From: Erythrobacter sp. SDW2
GTDB taxonomy: Bacteria; Pseudomonadota; Alphaproteobacteria; Sphingomonadales; Sphingomonadaceae
Direction of reading: 5' to 3'
NCBI RefSeq assembly: GCF_021431965.1
Contig: NZ_CP090370.1
Coordinates: 1,550,001 to 1,614,000, forward strand
Length of the DNA: 64,000 bases
In this document: piece by piece, positions 39,848 through 49,946 of the stretch
How positions within the stretch are numbered: position 1 is the stretch's first letter
Layout: every line of letters begins with the position of its first letter
Made by a program: the position numbers and the translations under genes
Notes under the pieces: model-generated
Told to the model about the DNA's origin: nothing
Database searches by the model: none
What the model saw: only the letters and a program-made list of their open reading frames with translations

Positions 39848-41332
39848 TCAGGCGACTTTGTTGACGGGGAAGGAGAGCTGCGCTGCGCCGTCCCGCTTCT
39901 GGGCGAGGTCGGTCAGCGAAGTGGGGTAGTCCCCGGTGAAGCAGGCATCGCAGAACTTGGGGCACGCCGCATTGCGCGGCTTTTCACCCACGGCGCGATA
40001 GAGACCGTCGATGGAAACGAAGGCCAGGCTGTCGGCCTTGATGAACTCGCGCATCGGCTCGAGATCCATCCGGGCGGCCAGCAGCTTGCTGCGTTCCGGC
40101 GTATCGACACCATAGAAACAGCTGTGCGCCGTCGGCGGGCTGGCGACGCGGAAGTGCACTTCCTTGGCCCCGGCATCGCGCATCATTTCGACGATCTGAA
40201 GCGAAGTGGTGCCGCGTACGATCGAATCGTCGATCAGCACGATCCGCTTGCCTTCGACCATGGCCCGGTTGGCGTTGTGCTTGCGTTTGACGCCCGAATG
40301 GCGCGCACCGTCGCTCGGCTGGATGAAGGTCCGCCCGACATAGTGCGAACGGATGATGCCGAGCTCGAACGGAATACCCGATTCCTGTGCGTAACCAATG
40401 GCGGCTGGCACGCCGCTGTCGGGAACAGGCACCACAAGGTCGGCCTCGCACGGGCTTTCGATGGCGAGCTGCTGGCCGATGGCCTTGCGGGCTTCGTAGA
40501 TGCTCCGCCCGGCAAAGATCGAATCTGGGCGGCTGAAATAGACATGCTCGAAGATGCACGGGCGGGCGTCGTTCTGGCCGAACGGGTGGAAGCTGGAGAT
40601 ACGTCCGTCTTGCCGGACTTCGACGATCTCGCCCGGCTCGACTTCGCGTTCGAAAGTTGCACCGACCACATCCAGCGCCACGGTTTCGCTGGCGAAGACC
40701 ACGGCCCCCCTGCCTTCCGGGCCGATCCGGCCCATCACCAGCGGCCGGATGCCCAGCGGATCGCGACAGGCAATCATTCGCTTGGGCGTCATGCAGATCA
40801 GCGAATAGGCGCCTTCGAGCAAGCGCAGGGCATCGACGAAGCGGTCCAGCAGGGTCGGATAGCGGCTCGTTGCCACGAGATGGATGATCACTTCCGTATC
40901 GGACGATGACTGGAAGATCGCGCCTTTCTCGACCAATTCCTGCCGCAGGTGCATCGCGTTGGAAATATTGCCGTTGTGCGCGACAGAGAACCCGCCCCGC
41001 GCCAGGTCGGCGAACAGCGGCTGGACGTTGCGCAAGCCGGCACCGCCGGTGGTCGAATAGCGGACATGGCCCGATGCCATGTGCCCGGGCAGTTCTGCCA
41101 GCAGGGACTGTTCCGAGAACACCTGCGCCACATGGCCAAGGCCGCGCCGGACGAAGAATTCGCTGCCGTCCCAGCTGACAAGGCCGCAGGCTTCCTGCCC
41201 GCGGTGCTGCAGTGCATGCAGGCCGAGCGCGGTCGTAGCGGCCGCCTCGGGCGAACCGATCACGCCGAAAATGCCGCACTCTTCGCGCAGCTTGTCGCCG
41301 TGCTCGTCAGAAAAAGGATGGGTCGTGATCAT
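39848..41332 (-). CDS. purF: Amidophosphoribosyltransferase
   Basis: A protein of 494 residues catalysing the first step of purine synthesis (PRPP plus glutamine to phosphoribosylamine). A short propeptide precedes the class II glutaminase Cys in REECGIFGVIG; ALQHRGQEACG and HNGNISN follow. The PRPP loop is VLIDDSIVRGTTS. The C-terminal CPKFCDACFTGDYP carries Cys residues of the Bacillus-type enzyme, which has an iron-sulfur cluster and a cleaved propeptide. The start MITTHPFSDEHGDKL gives a normal length. It is divergent from the Lol genes, with 167 bp between starts. Confidence 0.96.
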   Translation of the reverse strand: MITTHPFSDEHGDKLREECGIFGVIGSPEAAATTALGLHALQHRGQEACGLVSWDGSEFFVRRGLGHVAQVFSEQSLLAELPGHMASGHVRYSTTGGAGLRNVQPLFADLARGGFSVAHNGNISNAMHLRQELVEKGAIFQSSSDTEVIIHLVATSRYPTLLDRFVDALRLLEGAYSLICMTPKRMIACRDPLGIRPLVMGRIGPEGRGAVVFASETVALDVVGATFEREVEPGEIVEVRQDGRISSFHPFGQNDARPCIFEHVYFSRPDSIFAGRSIYEARKAIGQQLAIESPCEADLVVPVPDSGVPAAIGYAQESGIPFELGIIRSHYVGRTFIQPSDGARHSGVKRKHNANRAMVEGKRIVLIDDSIVRGTTSLQIVEMMRDAGAKEVHFRVASPPTAHSCFYGVDTPERSKLLAARMDLEPMREFIKADSLAFVSIDGLYRAVGEKPRNAACPKFCDACFTGDYPTSLTDLAQKRDGAAQLSFPVNKVA

Positions 41333-41431
41333 TGAGACGCGCCTGCTGCCTCCCCGCCGCGCGCCCCCAATGGCGATGTTGCCGTTCGATTACAACCCAG
41401 TTTCGGGGGTCAATGGGAGGAATCCGAAGAC

Positions 41432-41441
41432 GGTTATAACC
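41432..41441. promoter_or_regulatory. Palindrome GGTTATAACC in the purF/lolC-E divergent region
   Basis: A perfect 10-bp palindrome containing a TATAAC box on both strands, about 100 bp from the purF start and 59 bp from the lol start. It could be a -10 element or an operator. No convincing -35 box is seen. Confidence 0.25.
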
Positions 41442-41499
41442 ATTGCCAATTTCATTGCGCAGCAAGGTGGGCGACTCTAGGAGGCTGGCACAGCCAACC

Positions 41500-42756
41500 A
41501 TGCCGGATAGCCTCTTGCTGCTCAGCCCCTTCGAATGGACCATCGCCAAACGCTACCTGCTCCCGGGCAGGGGCGAGGCATTTATCGCGCTCGTCGCCGG
41601 GATCAGCGTCGGCGTGGTCATGCTCTCCGTCGCGTTGCTGGTGGTGGTGATGAGCGTGATGAACGGCTTCCGCGCCGAGCTGTTCGACAAGATAGTCGGC
41701 GTCAACGGCCACGCCATCGTGCAGGCCTACGGCGGCCGGCTCGACAACTGGCAGGCGGTGCTGGCGGAAGTCGAGAAGACCCCCGGCGTGACCGATGCCA
41801 GCCCGCTGATCGAACAGCCGCTGCTCGCCACTTTCAACGGCCGGGTCGAAGCGATTTTCGTACGCGGAAACACCCAGGGCGATATCGGCGAACTGGCCGA
41901 CAAGGTGGTGATGGGCGATATCCGCCGCCTGCAGCCCGACGCGGGGGTGGTCGCCATCGGCGCGCGGCTGGCGGAGAATATCGGCGTCCGGGTCGGCGAC
42001 ACGATCACCATTATCAATCCGGCCGGGCGCAGCACCCCGTTCGGCACCGTGCCGCGCCAGATCGGCTACGAAGTGGCGGCGATTTTCGAGGTCGGGCTGT
42101 ATGATTACGACCAGGCTTTCGTCGTCATGCCGATCCCCGATGCGCAGACGCTGCTGCTGACCGGCGACACCATCGGCATGATCGAGGTCAAGACCACCGA
42201 CCCCGACGACGCCGCCGAAATCATGGCTCCGGTGGCCGAGCGCCTGTCGGGCCGCGCCGAGGTGCGCACCTGGCAGCAGATCAACAGCGCGATCTTCGAG
42301 GCGCTGGAGGTCGAGCGGGTGGCGATGTTCTTCGCGCTCAGCTTCATGGTGCTGGTGGCGGCGTTCAATATCCTCTCCAGCCTGGTCATGCTGGTGCGCG
42401 CCAAGACCCGAGACATTGCGATCATGCGCACGATGGGCGCGACGCGGAAGTCGCTGCTCAAGATATTCGTCACGACCGGTTTTACCGTCGGAGCGATCGG
42501 AACGATGGCCGGGCTGATCCTGGGCGCACTGATCCTCTATTTCCGCGAGCCCATCGTGAAAGCCATTTCCTTTGTCACAGGACAGGACCTGTGGGACCCG
42601 CAGGTGCGGTTCCTGTCGACCTTGCCGGCACGGGCCGATCCGGTCGAAATCGTCGGAATCGTTATCCTGGCCTTGGTGCTGAGTTTCCTTGCCACGCTCT
42701 ATCCGGCGATGAAGGCTTCGGGGACGGATCCTGTGCAGGTACTGCGATATGAGTAA
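41500..42756 (+). CDS. Lipoprotein-releasing ABC transporter permease (LolC/LolE family)
   Basis: A protein of 418 residues, the inner-membrane permease of the Lol system that extracts lipoproteins for delivery to LolA. The N-terminus [20 protein letters not shown] and the first helix ([21 protein letters not shown]) are typical. A large periplasmic domain (about 50-270) and three C-terminal helices of the FtsX type follow, with [21 protein letters not shown] single gene serves for LolC and LolE, as is usual in alphaproteobacteria. The ATG at 41500 has CTAGGAGGC upstream. Its end overlaps lolD by 8 bp. Confidence 0.93.
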   Translation: MPDSLLLLSPFEWTIAKRYLLPGRGEAFIALVAGISVGVVMLSVALLVVVMSVMNGFRAELFDKIVGVNGHAIVQAYGGRLDNWQAVLAEVEKTPGVTDASPLIEQPLLATFNGRVEAIFVRGNTQGDIGELADKVVMGDIRRLQPDAGVVAIGARLAENIGVRVGDTITIINPAGRSTPFGTVPRQIGYEVAAIFEVGLYDYDQAFVVMPIPDAQTLLLTGDTIGMIEVKTTDPDDAAEIMAPVAERLSGRAEVRTWQQINSAIFEALEVERVAMFFALSFMVLVAAFNILSSLVMLVRAKTRDIAIMRTMGATRKSLLKIFVTTGFTVGAIGTMAGLILGALILYFREPIVKAISFVTGQDLWDPQVRFLSTLPARADPVEIVGIVILALVLSFLATLYPAMKASGTDPVQVLRYE

Positions 42757-43435
42757 TCCGCCCATGCAACCAGTCGTGGAACTGCGCGGGGTGACCCGCA
42801 GCTTCGAGCAGGGCGGGGTCCGTATCGACGTCCTGCGCGGGGTAGACCTGGCGGTCCAGCCCGGTGAAATCGTGGCGCTGCTCGGCCCCTCCGGCTCCGG
42901 CAAGTCGACGATGCTCCAAGCTGTCGGCCTGCTCGAAGGCGGCTTTGGCGGCGAGATCATCATCGCCGGAACCCCGGCAGAAAAATCGGACTCCGGCGCG
43001 CGGACGACGCTGCGGCGCGAGCACATCGGGTTCGTCTACCAGTTCCACCACCTGCTGCCCGATTTCAACGCGCTGGAAAACGTCGTCCTGCCGCAGATGA
43101 TTGCCGGCAAGGACCGCGCAGAGGCGGAGGTCCGGGCCGAGGAATTGCTCACGCGGTTGGGCCTCGGTGAACGGCTCGACCACCGGCCGAGCCAGCTTTC
43201 AGGCGGTGAGCAGCAGCGCGTTGCGGTTGCACGTGGGCTCGCCAACAAGCCGGATCTGGTGCTGGCCGATGAACCAACCGGGAACCTTGACGAACAGACC
43301 TCCGACCGGGTGCTGGAAGCCTTCCTGCGGCTTGTGCGGGGCGAGGGCAGCGCGGCCCTGATCGCTACCCATAACGAGCGGTTGGCGGCGAAGATGGATC
43401 GCGTCGTGCGGCTGCATGACGGCTTGCTGCGATAG
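42749..43435 (+). CDS. lolD: Lipoprotein-releasing ABC transporter ATPase
   Basis: A protein of 228 residues that energises lipoprotein release. Walker A is GPSGSGKST, the Q-loop lies in [17 protein letters not shown], the signature is [15 protein letters not shown], Walker B is [12 protein letters not shown], and the H-loop His is in [24 protein letters not shown] is characteristic of LolD among the MacB-type ATPases. It overlaps the permease gene, giving a two-gene operon. Confidence 0.95.
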   Translation: MSNPPMQPVVELRGVTRSFEQGGVRIDVLRGVDLAVQPGEIVALLGPSGSGKSTMLQAVGLLEGGFGGEIIIAGTPAEKSDSGARTTLRREHIGFVYQFHHLLPDFNALENVVLPQMIAGKDRAEAEVRAEELLTRLGLGERLDHRPSQLSGGEQQRVAVARGLANKPDLVLADEPTGNLDEQTSDRVLEAFLRLVRGEGSAALIATHNERLAAKMDRVVRLHDGLLR

Positions 43436-43440
43436 TCGGA

Positions 43441-43475
43441 CCTTTCCTTCTGCCGGTGCGTTGGTTCCGGAAAGG
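43441..43475 (+). promoter_or_regulatory. Hairpin that can mask a ribosome-binding site
   Basis: CCTTTCC (43441-43447) pairs with GGAAAGG (43469-43475), which includes part of the AAAGGAG Shine-Dalgarno of the gene at 43485. CCGG copies inside the loop can also pair. It could be a thermometer-like or attenuator structure, or chance. Confidence 0.3.
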
Positions 43476-43484
43476 AGAACGACA

Positions 43485-43763
43485 ATGTCTGATCATCCCA
43501 CAGCCTTCGGTGACGCCCCCGTCTCGACCGATGCCATTGAATGGAATGATGGCGCCTCGCTTCACACGGTCGATGACGGGCAAGGTGTGCTGGACGGAGC
43601 AAAAGCGCTCCGCCGAGGAACCTTTGCCGAGATGATCCGTCACCTAATGCAGTTGCCGGTCGATACGCGCGGCCGTTACCAGATCCAGAAGGCGGGTGAT
43701 CGCGCCTATTCTGCTGCCGAAGCAGAGGCATTGGCGAAGCACAGCGATTTTCCAGTGACCTAG
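43485..43763 (+). CDS. Conserved hypothetical small protein
   Basis: A protein of 92 residues, soluble, with no signal peptide or membrane segment. It reads [20 protein letters not shown] at the start and includes [20 protein letters not shown] and [21 protein letters not shown] do not recognise a family. The start is well supported by AAAGGAG 8 bases upstream. It lies 49 bp after lolD and 83 bp before glutathione peroxidase on the same strand. The upstream hairpin may affect its translation. Confidence 0.7.
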   Translation: MSDHPTAFGDAPVSTDAIEWNDGASLHTVDDGQGVLDGAKALRRGTFAEMIRHLMQLPVDTRGRYQIQKAGDRAYSAAEAEALAKHSDFPVT

Positions 43764-43846
43764 CATCGCGGACCAGTCTCGACGAGACAGGGGCCTTTAT
43801 GGCAAACGCCGTACGAACTACCCTATCGCGTCAAGGAATTGCCCGG

Positions 43847-44326
43847 ATGACCACGATCGCCGACTTCACCGTCAACACCAACCGCGGCGAGCCGCTCGAC
43901 CTGTCGGACAAGAAGGGCAAGGTGCTGCTGGTTGTCAACACCGCCAGCAAGTGTGGCTTCACCCCGCAATACGACGGGCTGGAAGAACTCTACCAGAAGT
44001 ACAAGGACCGGGGTTTCGAGGTGCTGGGCTTCCCGTGCAACCAGTTCGGCGGCCAGGAACCGGGCGATGCCGACGAGATTGCGCAGTTCTGCAAGATCAA
44101 TTTCGGCGTGACTTTTCCTCTTATGGAGAAGGTCGACGTCAACGGTCCCGATGCTTCGCCGGTGTTCGACTGGATGAAGGGCGAGGCCAAGGGGCTGATG
44201 GGCTCGACCAGCATCAAGTGGAACTTCACCAAGTTTCTGATCGACCGCGAAGGCAACGTGGTGAAGCGCTTTGCCCCGCAGGATTCGCCGGCTAGCCTCG
44301 AGATGCATATCGAAAAGTTGCTGTAA
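43847..44326 (+). CDS. Glutathione peroxidase family protein
   Basis: A protein of 159 residues of the Cys-type glutathione/thioredoxin peroxidase family, reducing peroxides. The peroxidatic Cys is in [19 protein letters not shown], the Gln of the tetrad in [13 protein letters not shown] (whose Cys may be the resolving residue) and the Trp in [15 protein letters not shown]. There is no signal peptide, so it is cytoplasmic. The ATG at 43847 is chosen because [12 protein letters not shown] matches the family N-terminus; an ATG at 43799 would add 16 residues. Confidence 0.94.
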   Translation: MTTIADFTVNTNRGEPLDLSDKKGKVLLVVNTASKCGFTPQYDGLEELYQKYKDRGFEVLGFPCNQFGGQEPGDADEIAQFCKINFGVTFPLMEKVDVNGPDASPVFDWMKGEAKGLMGSTSIKWNFTKFLIDREGNVVKRFAPQDSPASLEMHIEKLL

Positions 44327-44357
44327 CCGCGGCACCCCGCCGGTCGAAAGCCAAGCC

Positions 44358-44699
44358 ATGTTAGCCGATCTCAACCAATGGTTCCTGTCGCTCGGCGCCG
44401 AATATGGCGTGAACCCCTATATTTTCGGGGCGATCTATGTCGGGGCGATCCCGTTCTTCCTTGCCTCGATCGCCTGGCTCGTGCGGCGGGCCCGGGCGGG
44501 GCGCTCGACGGTGGTGCCGACGCTGTGCGCAGGGTTCTGCTTCGTTTCGGCCTATCTCTACCTGGCGGTGGCAGGGCGCAACATTCCGGTCTGGGTGTGG
44601 ATTTTCCTCGCCCTGCTGGTGATCTACGGTGCCTGGTCGACCATCCGCGACACGCGCAGGAAGATCGCGGCGGCGAAGGCGGAAGAGAAGTACCTCTAG
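44358..44699 (+). CDS. Small membrane protein of unknown function
   Basis: A protein of 113 residues with three predicted membrane helices (about 21-42, 51-71 and 76-95) and a basic, coil-like tail (RDTRRKIAAAKAEEKYL). The N-terminus MLADLNQWFLSLGAEYGVNP looks amphipathic. I do not recognise the family. It follows the peroxidase gene by 31 bp and precedes dnaE by 69 bp. Confidence 0.72.
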   Translation: MLADLNQWFLSLGAEYGVNPYIFGAIYVGAIPFFLASIAWLVRRARAGRSTVVPTLCAGFCFVSAYLYLAVAGRNIPVWVWIFLALLVIYGAWSTIRDTRRKIAAAKAEEKYL

Positions 44700-44768
44700 C
44701 CCACACCTTATCCCCAACACCCGCGCAGGCGGCTTTGCGAATCCGCGCGCGATACCCATAGTGTCGCC

Positions 44769-47700
44769 ATGGCCTTCGCTCCCTTCGTCCCGCTGCGCGT
44801 GCTGTCGAGTTTCTCGATGCTCGAAGGGGCGATCGATCCCAAGGCGCTGGCCAAGCTGGCCAAGGATCGCGGCTATCCCGCTATCGCCGTTTGCGACCGC
44901 AACGGCCTCTATGGCTCGGTTGCCTTCGCCGGGGCGTGCAAGGATGAAGGGGTCCAGCCGATCATCGGCGCGCTGGTGGGGGTAGCACGGCCGGGCTCAG
45001 ACCAGATCGACAGCCTGCCTCTCTATGCCCAGGACGACGCCGGTTATCTCAACCTGTGCCACCTCGTCAGCAAGGCGCATCTCGACCGTCCGGTCGAGCT
45101 ATCGCCGCACGTCCGGTTCGAGCACTTCGCGGGGCATACCGACGGATTGATCGCGCTCACCGGCGCCAGCGAGGGCGGGCTGACGCGACTGTTGGCCGAT
45201 GGGCAGCACGATCACGCTGCGCGCTATGCGGACCGGATGGAGGCACTGTTTCCGGGGCGGCTCTATGTCGAGCTGGCGCGACGCGGCAACGCGGTCGAGG
45301 CCGATGCGGAAGAGGCGCTGATCGAACTCGCCTATGCGCGCAATTTGCCGTTGGTGGCGACCAACCCCGCCAATTTCGCCGAGCCCCATTTCCACAAGGC
45401 GCATGACGCGATGCTGTGCATCGCCGGTGGCTACAAACTCGACGAGGACGAGCGCCCGCGCACCGACCGCGAGGCATGGGTCAAGTCGGCGCGGATGATG
45501 GAGGAAATCTTCTCCGACCTGCCGGAAGCGACCGCCAACTCGCTCGTCATTGCTCAGCGCTGCGCCTACGCGCCGCCCTATCGCAAGCCAATCCTGCCGA
45601 GTCTCGCCGGCGATCTCGAAGGCGAGGAACGGATGCTGCGCGAGCAGGCGACCGCCGGGCTGGAGAAGCGGCTGGAGCCTTACGAAAACCTGGCCGAAGC
45701 GGATCGCGAAGCCTATTTCCAGCGGCTCGACTACGAAATCGGCATCATCAACCGGATGGGCTTTCCGGGCTACTTCCTGATCGTGGCTGACTTCATCCAG
45801 TGGGCCAAGGACAATGGCATACCGGTGGGGCCGGGGCGCGGGTCCGGGGCAGGCTCGCTGGTCGCATGGGCGCTGACCATCACCGATCTCGATCCGATCC
45901 GGCTGGGGCTGCTGTTCGAACGCTTCCTCAACCCGGAACGCGTGTCCATGCCGGACTTCGATATCGACTTCTGCGAAACGCGGCGCGGCGAGGTGATCCG
46001 CTACGTCCAGCAGCGCTATGGCCATGACAAGGTCGCGCAGATCATCACCTTCGGCAAGCTCAAGGCGCGCGCGGTGCTGCGCGATGTCGGGCGCATTGCC
46101 GACTATGGCTACAACCGCACCGATCGCCTGTGCAAGATGGTGCCTAACCATCCGACCGATCCGTGGACGCTGCCGCGCGCGCTCAACGGTTCGGCCGAGT
46201 TCAAGGCCGAATACGACAACGACAACGACACCAAGGCGCTGATCGACCTCGCGATGCAGCTGGAAGGGCTGCCGCGTAACAGCTCGACCCATGCCGCGGG
46301 TGTGGTGATCGGCGACCGGCCGCTGAGCGAGCTGGTCCCGCTCTACCGCGATCCGCGCTCCGACATGCCGGTGACCCAGTTCGACATGAAATATGTCGAA
46401 AGCTCGGGCCTGGTGAAGTTCGACTTCCTCGGCCTGAAAACGCTGTCGGTGCTGCAGAAGGCGGTCGATTTGCTGGGCAGGCGCGGCATCGGCGTCGATC
46501 TCGGCGCGCTCGCGTGGGACGATCCGGCGGTCTACGAACTGCTCAAATCGGGCAACACCGTGGGCGTTTTCCAGCTGGAATCGGAAGGGATGCGCCGCAC
46601 GCTGACGGCGGTGAAGCCGACCAAGTTCGAAGACATCATCGCGCTTGTCTCGCTCTATCGCCCGGGCCCGATGGACAACATCCCGCTGTTCGGCAAGCGC
46701 AAGGCCGGTGTGGAACCGATCGTCTATCCGCATCCCAAGCTGGAGGAAATCCTCGCCGAGACCTACGGCATCTTCGTCTACCAGGAACAGGTGATGCAGG
46801 CTGCGCAGATCCTCGCCGGCTATTCGCTCGGCGATGCGGACCTGTTGCGCCGCGCCATGGGCAAGAAGAACCAGGCGGAAATGGACCAGCAGCGTGCCCG
46901 GTTCATCGAAGGCTGCGGCACGGTGTCCGGCATCGATGCGGTGAAGGCGAGTGAGCTGTTCGACTTGATCGACAAGTTTGCCGGTTACGGCTTCAACAAG
47001 TCGCACGCCGCCGCCTATGCGCTGCTTGCCTATCAGACCGCGTGGCTCAAGGCGCATTATCCGGAAGAATTCTACGCCGCTTCGATGTGCTTCGATATGC
47101 ACCAGTCGGAAAAGCTCAGCGTGTTCGTCGACGATGCGCGCCGCTATCCCCTGGTCGAAGGGGGAGTGGTGGTCGCGCCGCCCGATATCAATGCATCCGA
47201 AGCGGAGTTCACGGTCGAGCGGACCGAGGATGGCTATGCCGTGCGTTATGCGCTCGCGGGCATTCGCAATGTCGGGGAGAAGGCGATGGCGGCGATCGTT
47301 TCCGAGCGCGAAGCGGCGGGCCCTTTCGCCAGCCTCGCCGACCTGTTCGAGCGCTTGCCGCAAGGGGCGATGAATTCGCGCCAGCTCGAAGCGCTGATCG
47401 CGGCAGGCGCGCTCGATAGCCTCGAGCCCAATCGCGGGCTGCTCGCCGCCAATGTCGATCTGCTGCTCGCCACCGCCGATGCCGCCTTGCGCGAGCGGAC
47501 CAGCGGGCAGGAGGCGCTGTTCGGTGCAGAGGACCTCGGCACCGGCGACGCGTTGCGGCTCAAGGAGGCCGACGACTGGGACCGCGCCACCCGCATGGCC
47601 AAGGAGCGCGAGAACTTCGGCTTCTATTTCTCCGCTCACCCCGTCGAAAGCTATCGCGAAATCGCCAGCGCCAATGGCGCGCGCTCCTATGCCTCGGTGA

Positions 47701-48263
47701 TGGAGAGCGGGGCCCCGGCCGGCGGGCGCGGCAAGGCGATCATGGCGGCGATGGTCGAGAAGGTGAATGTGGGCACCACACGGCGCGGGGCGCAGTTCGT
47801 GCGGGCCGATTTCTCCGACAGTTCCGGCCAGTTCAGCGCCGCCTGTTTCGAGGATTCGCTGGTCGAGAACTTCCGCAAATGGGCCGAGGACGGCACCTGC
47901 GTGCTGCTCACGGTCGAACTCGATTCGCCGTCGCCGGACGAGCCACCGCGCATCACCGTGCGCGGGGCGCGCCCGCTCGATGCGGTGGCGGGTAGCCAAC
48001 GGATGCTGCTGACGCTCGATGTCGAGAGCCAGTTGGCACTGGGCGAGCTGCAACTGGCGCTTCGGCCGGGTGAGGAAGGGCATGGCGAGGTGCAGGTGCG
48101 ATTGCAACTGGGAGAGGGCGAGCACTGCCTGATGCGGCTGGGCCACGACTTCCGGCTCGACGGCAAGCTGGCCGAGCAGTTGCAGGCGGTCGAGGGCATC
48201 AGCAACGTCAATCTGATTCCGAAGACCGGGCCGCAAGGGCGTCGCTTCAGCCGCGCGGCCTGA
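44769..48263 (+). CDS. dnaE: DNA polymerase III alpha subunit
   Basis: A protein of 1164 residues, the replicative polymerase. The N-terminal PHP domain reads FVPLRVLSSFSMLEGAI; the metal-binding His residues of active PHP domains (H-x-H) are replaced, so it has no PHP phosphatase/exonuclease site. The catalytic Asp motif is MPDFDIDFCETRRGEV, preceded by GPGRGSGAGSLVAWAL. Other landmarks are VKFDFLGLKTL, YRPGPMDNIP, YQEQVMQAAQ and GYGFNKSHAAAYALLAYQTA. The helix-hairpin-helix and OB domains follow (NFGFYFSAHPVESY). It is full length for the DnaE1 family. Confidence 0.97.
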   Translation: MAFAPFVPLRVLSSFSMLEGAIDPKALAKLAKDRGYPAIAVCDRNGLYGSVAFAGACKDEGVQPIIGALVGVARPGSDQIDSLPLYAQDDAGYLNLCHLVSKAHLDRPVELSPHVRFEHFAGHTDGLIALTGASEGGLTRLLADGQHDHAARYADRMEALFPGRLYVELARRGNAVEADAEEALIELAYARNLPLVATNPANFAEPHFHKAHDAMLCIAGGYKLDEDERPRTDREAWVKSARMMEEIFSDLPEATANSLVIAQRCAYAPPYRKPILPSLAGDLEGEERMLREQATAGLEKRLEPYENLAEADREAYFQRLDYEIGIINRMGFPGYFLIVADFIQWAKDNGIPVGPGRGSGAGSLVAWALTITDLDPIRLGLLFERFLNPERVSMPDFDIDFCETRRGEVIRYVQQRYGHDKVAQIITFGKLKARAVLRDVGRIADYGYNRTDRLCKMVPNHPTDPWTLPRALNGSAEFKAEYDNDNDTKALIDLAMQLEGLPRNSSTHAAGVVIGDRPLSELVPLYRDPRSDMPVTQFDMKYVESSGLVKFDFLGLKTLSVLQKAVDLLGRRGIGVDLGALAWDDPAVYELLKSGNTVGVFQLESEGMRRTLTAVKPTKFEDIIALVSLYRPGPMDNIPLFGKRKAGVEPIVYPHPKLEEILAETYGIFVYQEQVMQAAQILAGYSLGDADLLRRAMGKKNQAEMDQQRARFIEGCGTVSGIDAVKASELFDLIDKFAGYGFNKSHAAAYALLAYQTAWLKAHYPEEFYAASMCFDMHQSEKLSVFVDDARRYPLVEGGVVVAPPDINASEAEFTVERTEDGYAVRYALAGIRNVGEKAMAAIVSEREAAGPFASLADLFERLPQGAMNSRQLEALIAAGALDSLEPNRGLLAANVDLLLATADAALRERTSGQEALFGAEDLGTGDALRLKEADDWDRATRMAKERENFGFYFSAHPVESYREIASANGARSYASVMESGAPAGGRGKAIMAAMVEKVNVGTTRRGAQFVRADFSDSSGQFSAACFEDSLVENFRKWAEDGTCVLLTVELDSPSPDEPPRITVRGARPLDAVAGSQRMLLTLDVESQLALGELQLALRPGEEGHGEVQVRLQLGEGEHCLMRLGHDFRLDGKLAEQLQAVEGISNVNLIPKTGPQGRRFSRAA

Positions 48264-48350
48264 AACCGCTCAATTCCGCAATTTTCTGGCTTGCAGGGGG
48301 CGGGTTTCGCTCACATTCTGCGTCCAAACACCACTTAGAGAGGAGAGAGC

Positions 48351-49946
48351 ATGCTCGGGGCCATGCAAGACTGGACCATGCGCGTCACCAATGTGATCGA
48401 TCACGCGGCGCGCGAGGCGGGAACCCGCGAGATCGTTACCCGCTGGGCCGACGGGAGCGAGACCCGCACCAACTGGGCCGGTATTCGCGGTGACGCGCTG
48501 AAGATGGCGCAGGCGCTGCAGGCGCTGGGCCTCAAGAAAGGCGACAAGGTTGCCAGCATGGCGATGAACCATTCGCGCCACCTGGTCAGCTGGTACGGCG
48601 TCGCCGGGATGGGCGGGGTGCTGCACACCGTCAACCCGCGCCTGTTCGACGACCAGCTCGAGTACATCGTCAATCACGCCGAGGACAAGGTGATGATCTA
48701 CGACGCGGCGTTCCAGCCCATTGTCGACCGGATGAAGAGCCGCTGGACCACGGTGGAGCATTACATCTGCTTCGATTCCGGGGAACATGCGCCGCATTTC
48801 GAGGACTGGATCGGAGCGCAGGATGGCGACTTCGAATGGGTCAGGGGCGACGAGCGCGACCCGTGCATGATCTGCTATACCAGCGGCACCACCGGCAATC
48901 CCAAGGGCGTGCAGTACGAACACCGCTCGACACTGCTTCATGCCATGGCGGGCTTGCAGACCACCGCTTTCAACTTCGCCCCGTCCAGCGTCATGCTGCC
49001 GGTGGTGCCGATGTTCCACGCCGCGAGCTGGGGCCTGCCCTATTCGGGCGGCATGGCGGGCATCAAGTTCGTCTTCAGCGCGGTCAACGACCCTGCGGTG
49101 CTGCATGAGCTGATGATGAAGGAAGGCGTGACCGACAGCGCCGGGGTGCCGACCGTGTGGCTGGCGCATTTCCAGTATTGCGACGCACAGGGCATCGATC
49201 TGCCACCGCTCAAGGCCGCGACCATCGGCGGATCGGCCGCGCCCCGCTTCATGATCGAGCGTCTGATGAAGAACGGCACCCGCGTCCAGCACGCCTGGGG
49301 CATGACCGAGACTTCGCCCATCGGCACCGTCGGCGGACCGACCGCCGATTGGGACAGCCTCAGCTTCGAAGAGAAAGTCACCAAGACGATGAAGCAGGGC
49401 CGCCCGATCTTCGGGGTCGAGCTGCGCATCGTCAGCCTCGACGACATGCTGACCGAGCTGCCGCGCGATGGGGAGACTTCGGGCGCCTTGCAGATCCGCG
49501 GGCCGTGGGTGGTGAAACGCTATTTCAAGGCCGAGCGGGACGCGACCAACAACGAAGGCTGGTTCGACACCGGCGATGTCGGCATGATCCACCCGGACGG
49601 GACGCTGCAACTGACCGACCGGACCAAGGACGTCATCAAGTCTGGCGGCGAATGGATCAGTTCGGTCGAGCTGGAGAATGCAGCGGTGGGCCATCCGGCC
49701 GTGGCCGAGGCCGCCTGCATCGGCATGCCGCATCCCAAATGGGACGAGCGTCCGGTCCTGTTCGTGGTGAGGAAGCAGGGCATGGACTGCTGCGCCGACG
49801 ACATCATCGAACACCTGACCCCGCTTGTCGCCAAGTGGTGGCTGCCCGATGCAGTCGAGTTCGTCGACGACATCCCGCACACCGCCACCGGCAAGATCAG
49901 CAAGAAGGATCTGCGCGACCGCTTTGCGGACTACACGCTTGGCTGA
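48351..49946 (+). CDS. Fatty-acid--CoA ligase (AMP-binding family)
   Basis: A protein of 531 residues activating a carboxylic acid to its CoA thioester via an acyl-adenylate. The AMP-binding P-loop is MICYTSGTTGNPKGVQYEH, with AWGMTETSPIG, GWFDTGDVGMIHPDGTLQL, RTKDVIKSGGEWISSVELEN and the catalytic Lys in HTATGKISKKDLRD. The length and N-terminus (MRVTNVIDHAAREAG) match the medium/long-chain acyl-CoA synthetase group; the chain length is not determinable. GAGAGGAGAGAGC precedes the ATG. The stop overlaps the TTG of the next gene. Confidence 0.92.
   Translation: MLGAMQDWTMRVTNVIDHAAREAGTREIVTRWADGSETRTNWAGIRGDALKMAQALQALGLKKGDKVASMAMNHSRHLVSWYGVAGMGGVLHTVNPRLFDDQLEYIVNHAEDKVMIYDAAFQPIVDRMKSRWTTVEHYICFDSGEHAPHFEDWIGAQDGDFEWVRGDERDPCMICYTSGTTGNPKGVQYEHRSTLLHAMAGLQTTAFNFAPSSVMLPVVPMFHAASWGLPYSGGMAGIKFVFSAVNDPAVLHELMMKEGVTDSAGVPTVWLAHFQYCDAQGIDLPPLKAATIGGSAAPRFMIERLMKNGTRVQHAWGMTETSPIGTVGGPTADWDSLSFEEKVTKTMKQGRPIFGVELRIVSLDDMLTELPRDGETSGALQIRGPWVVKRYFKAERDATNNEGWFDTGDVGMIHPDGTLQLTDRTKDVIKSGGEWISSVELENAAVGHPAVAEAACIGMPHPKWDERPVLFVVRKQGMDCCADDIIEHLTPLVAKWWLPDAVEFVDDIPHTATGKISKKDLRDRFADYTLG

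Noticed and set aside
45099-48236. A very long minus-strand open frame opposite dnaE
   Set aside because: Mirror of GC-rich dnaE codons; no motif, signal or plausible start. Similar shadows opposite korA, guaB, sdhA, fatty-acid ligase, ETF-QO and ilvD were dropped for the same reason.
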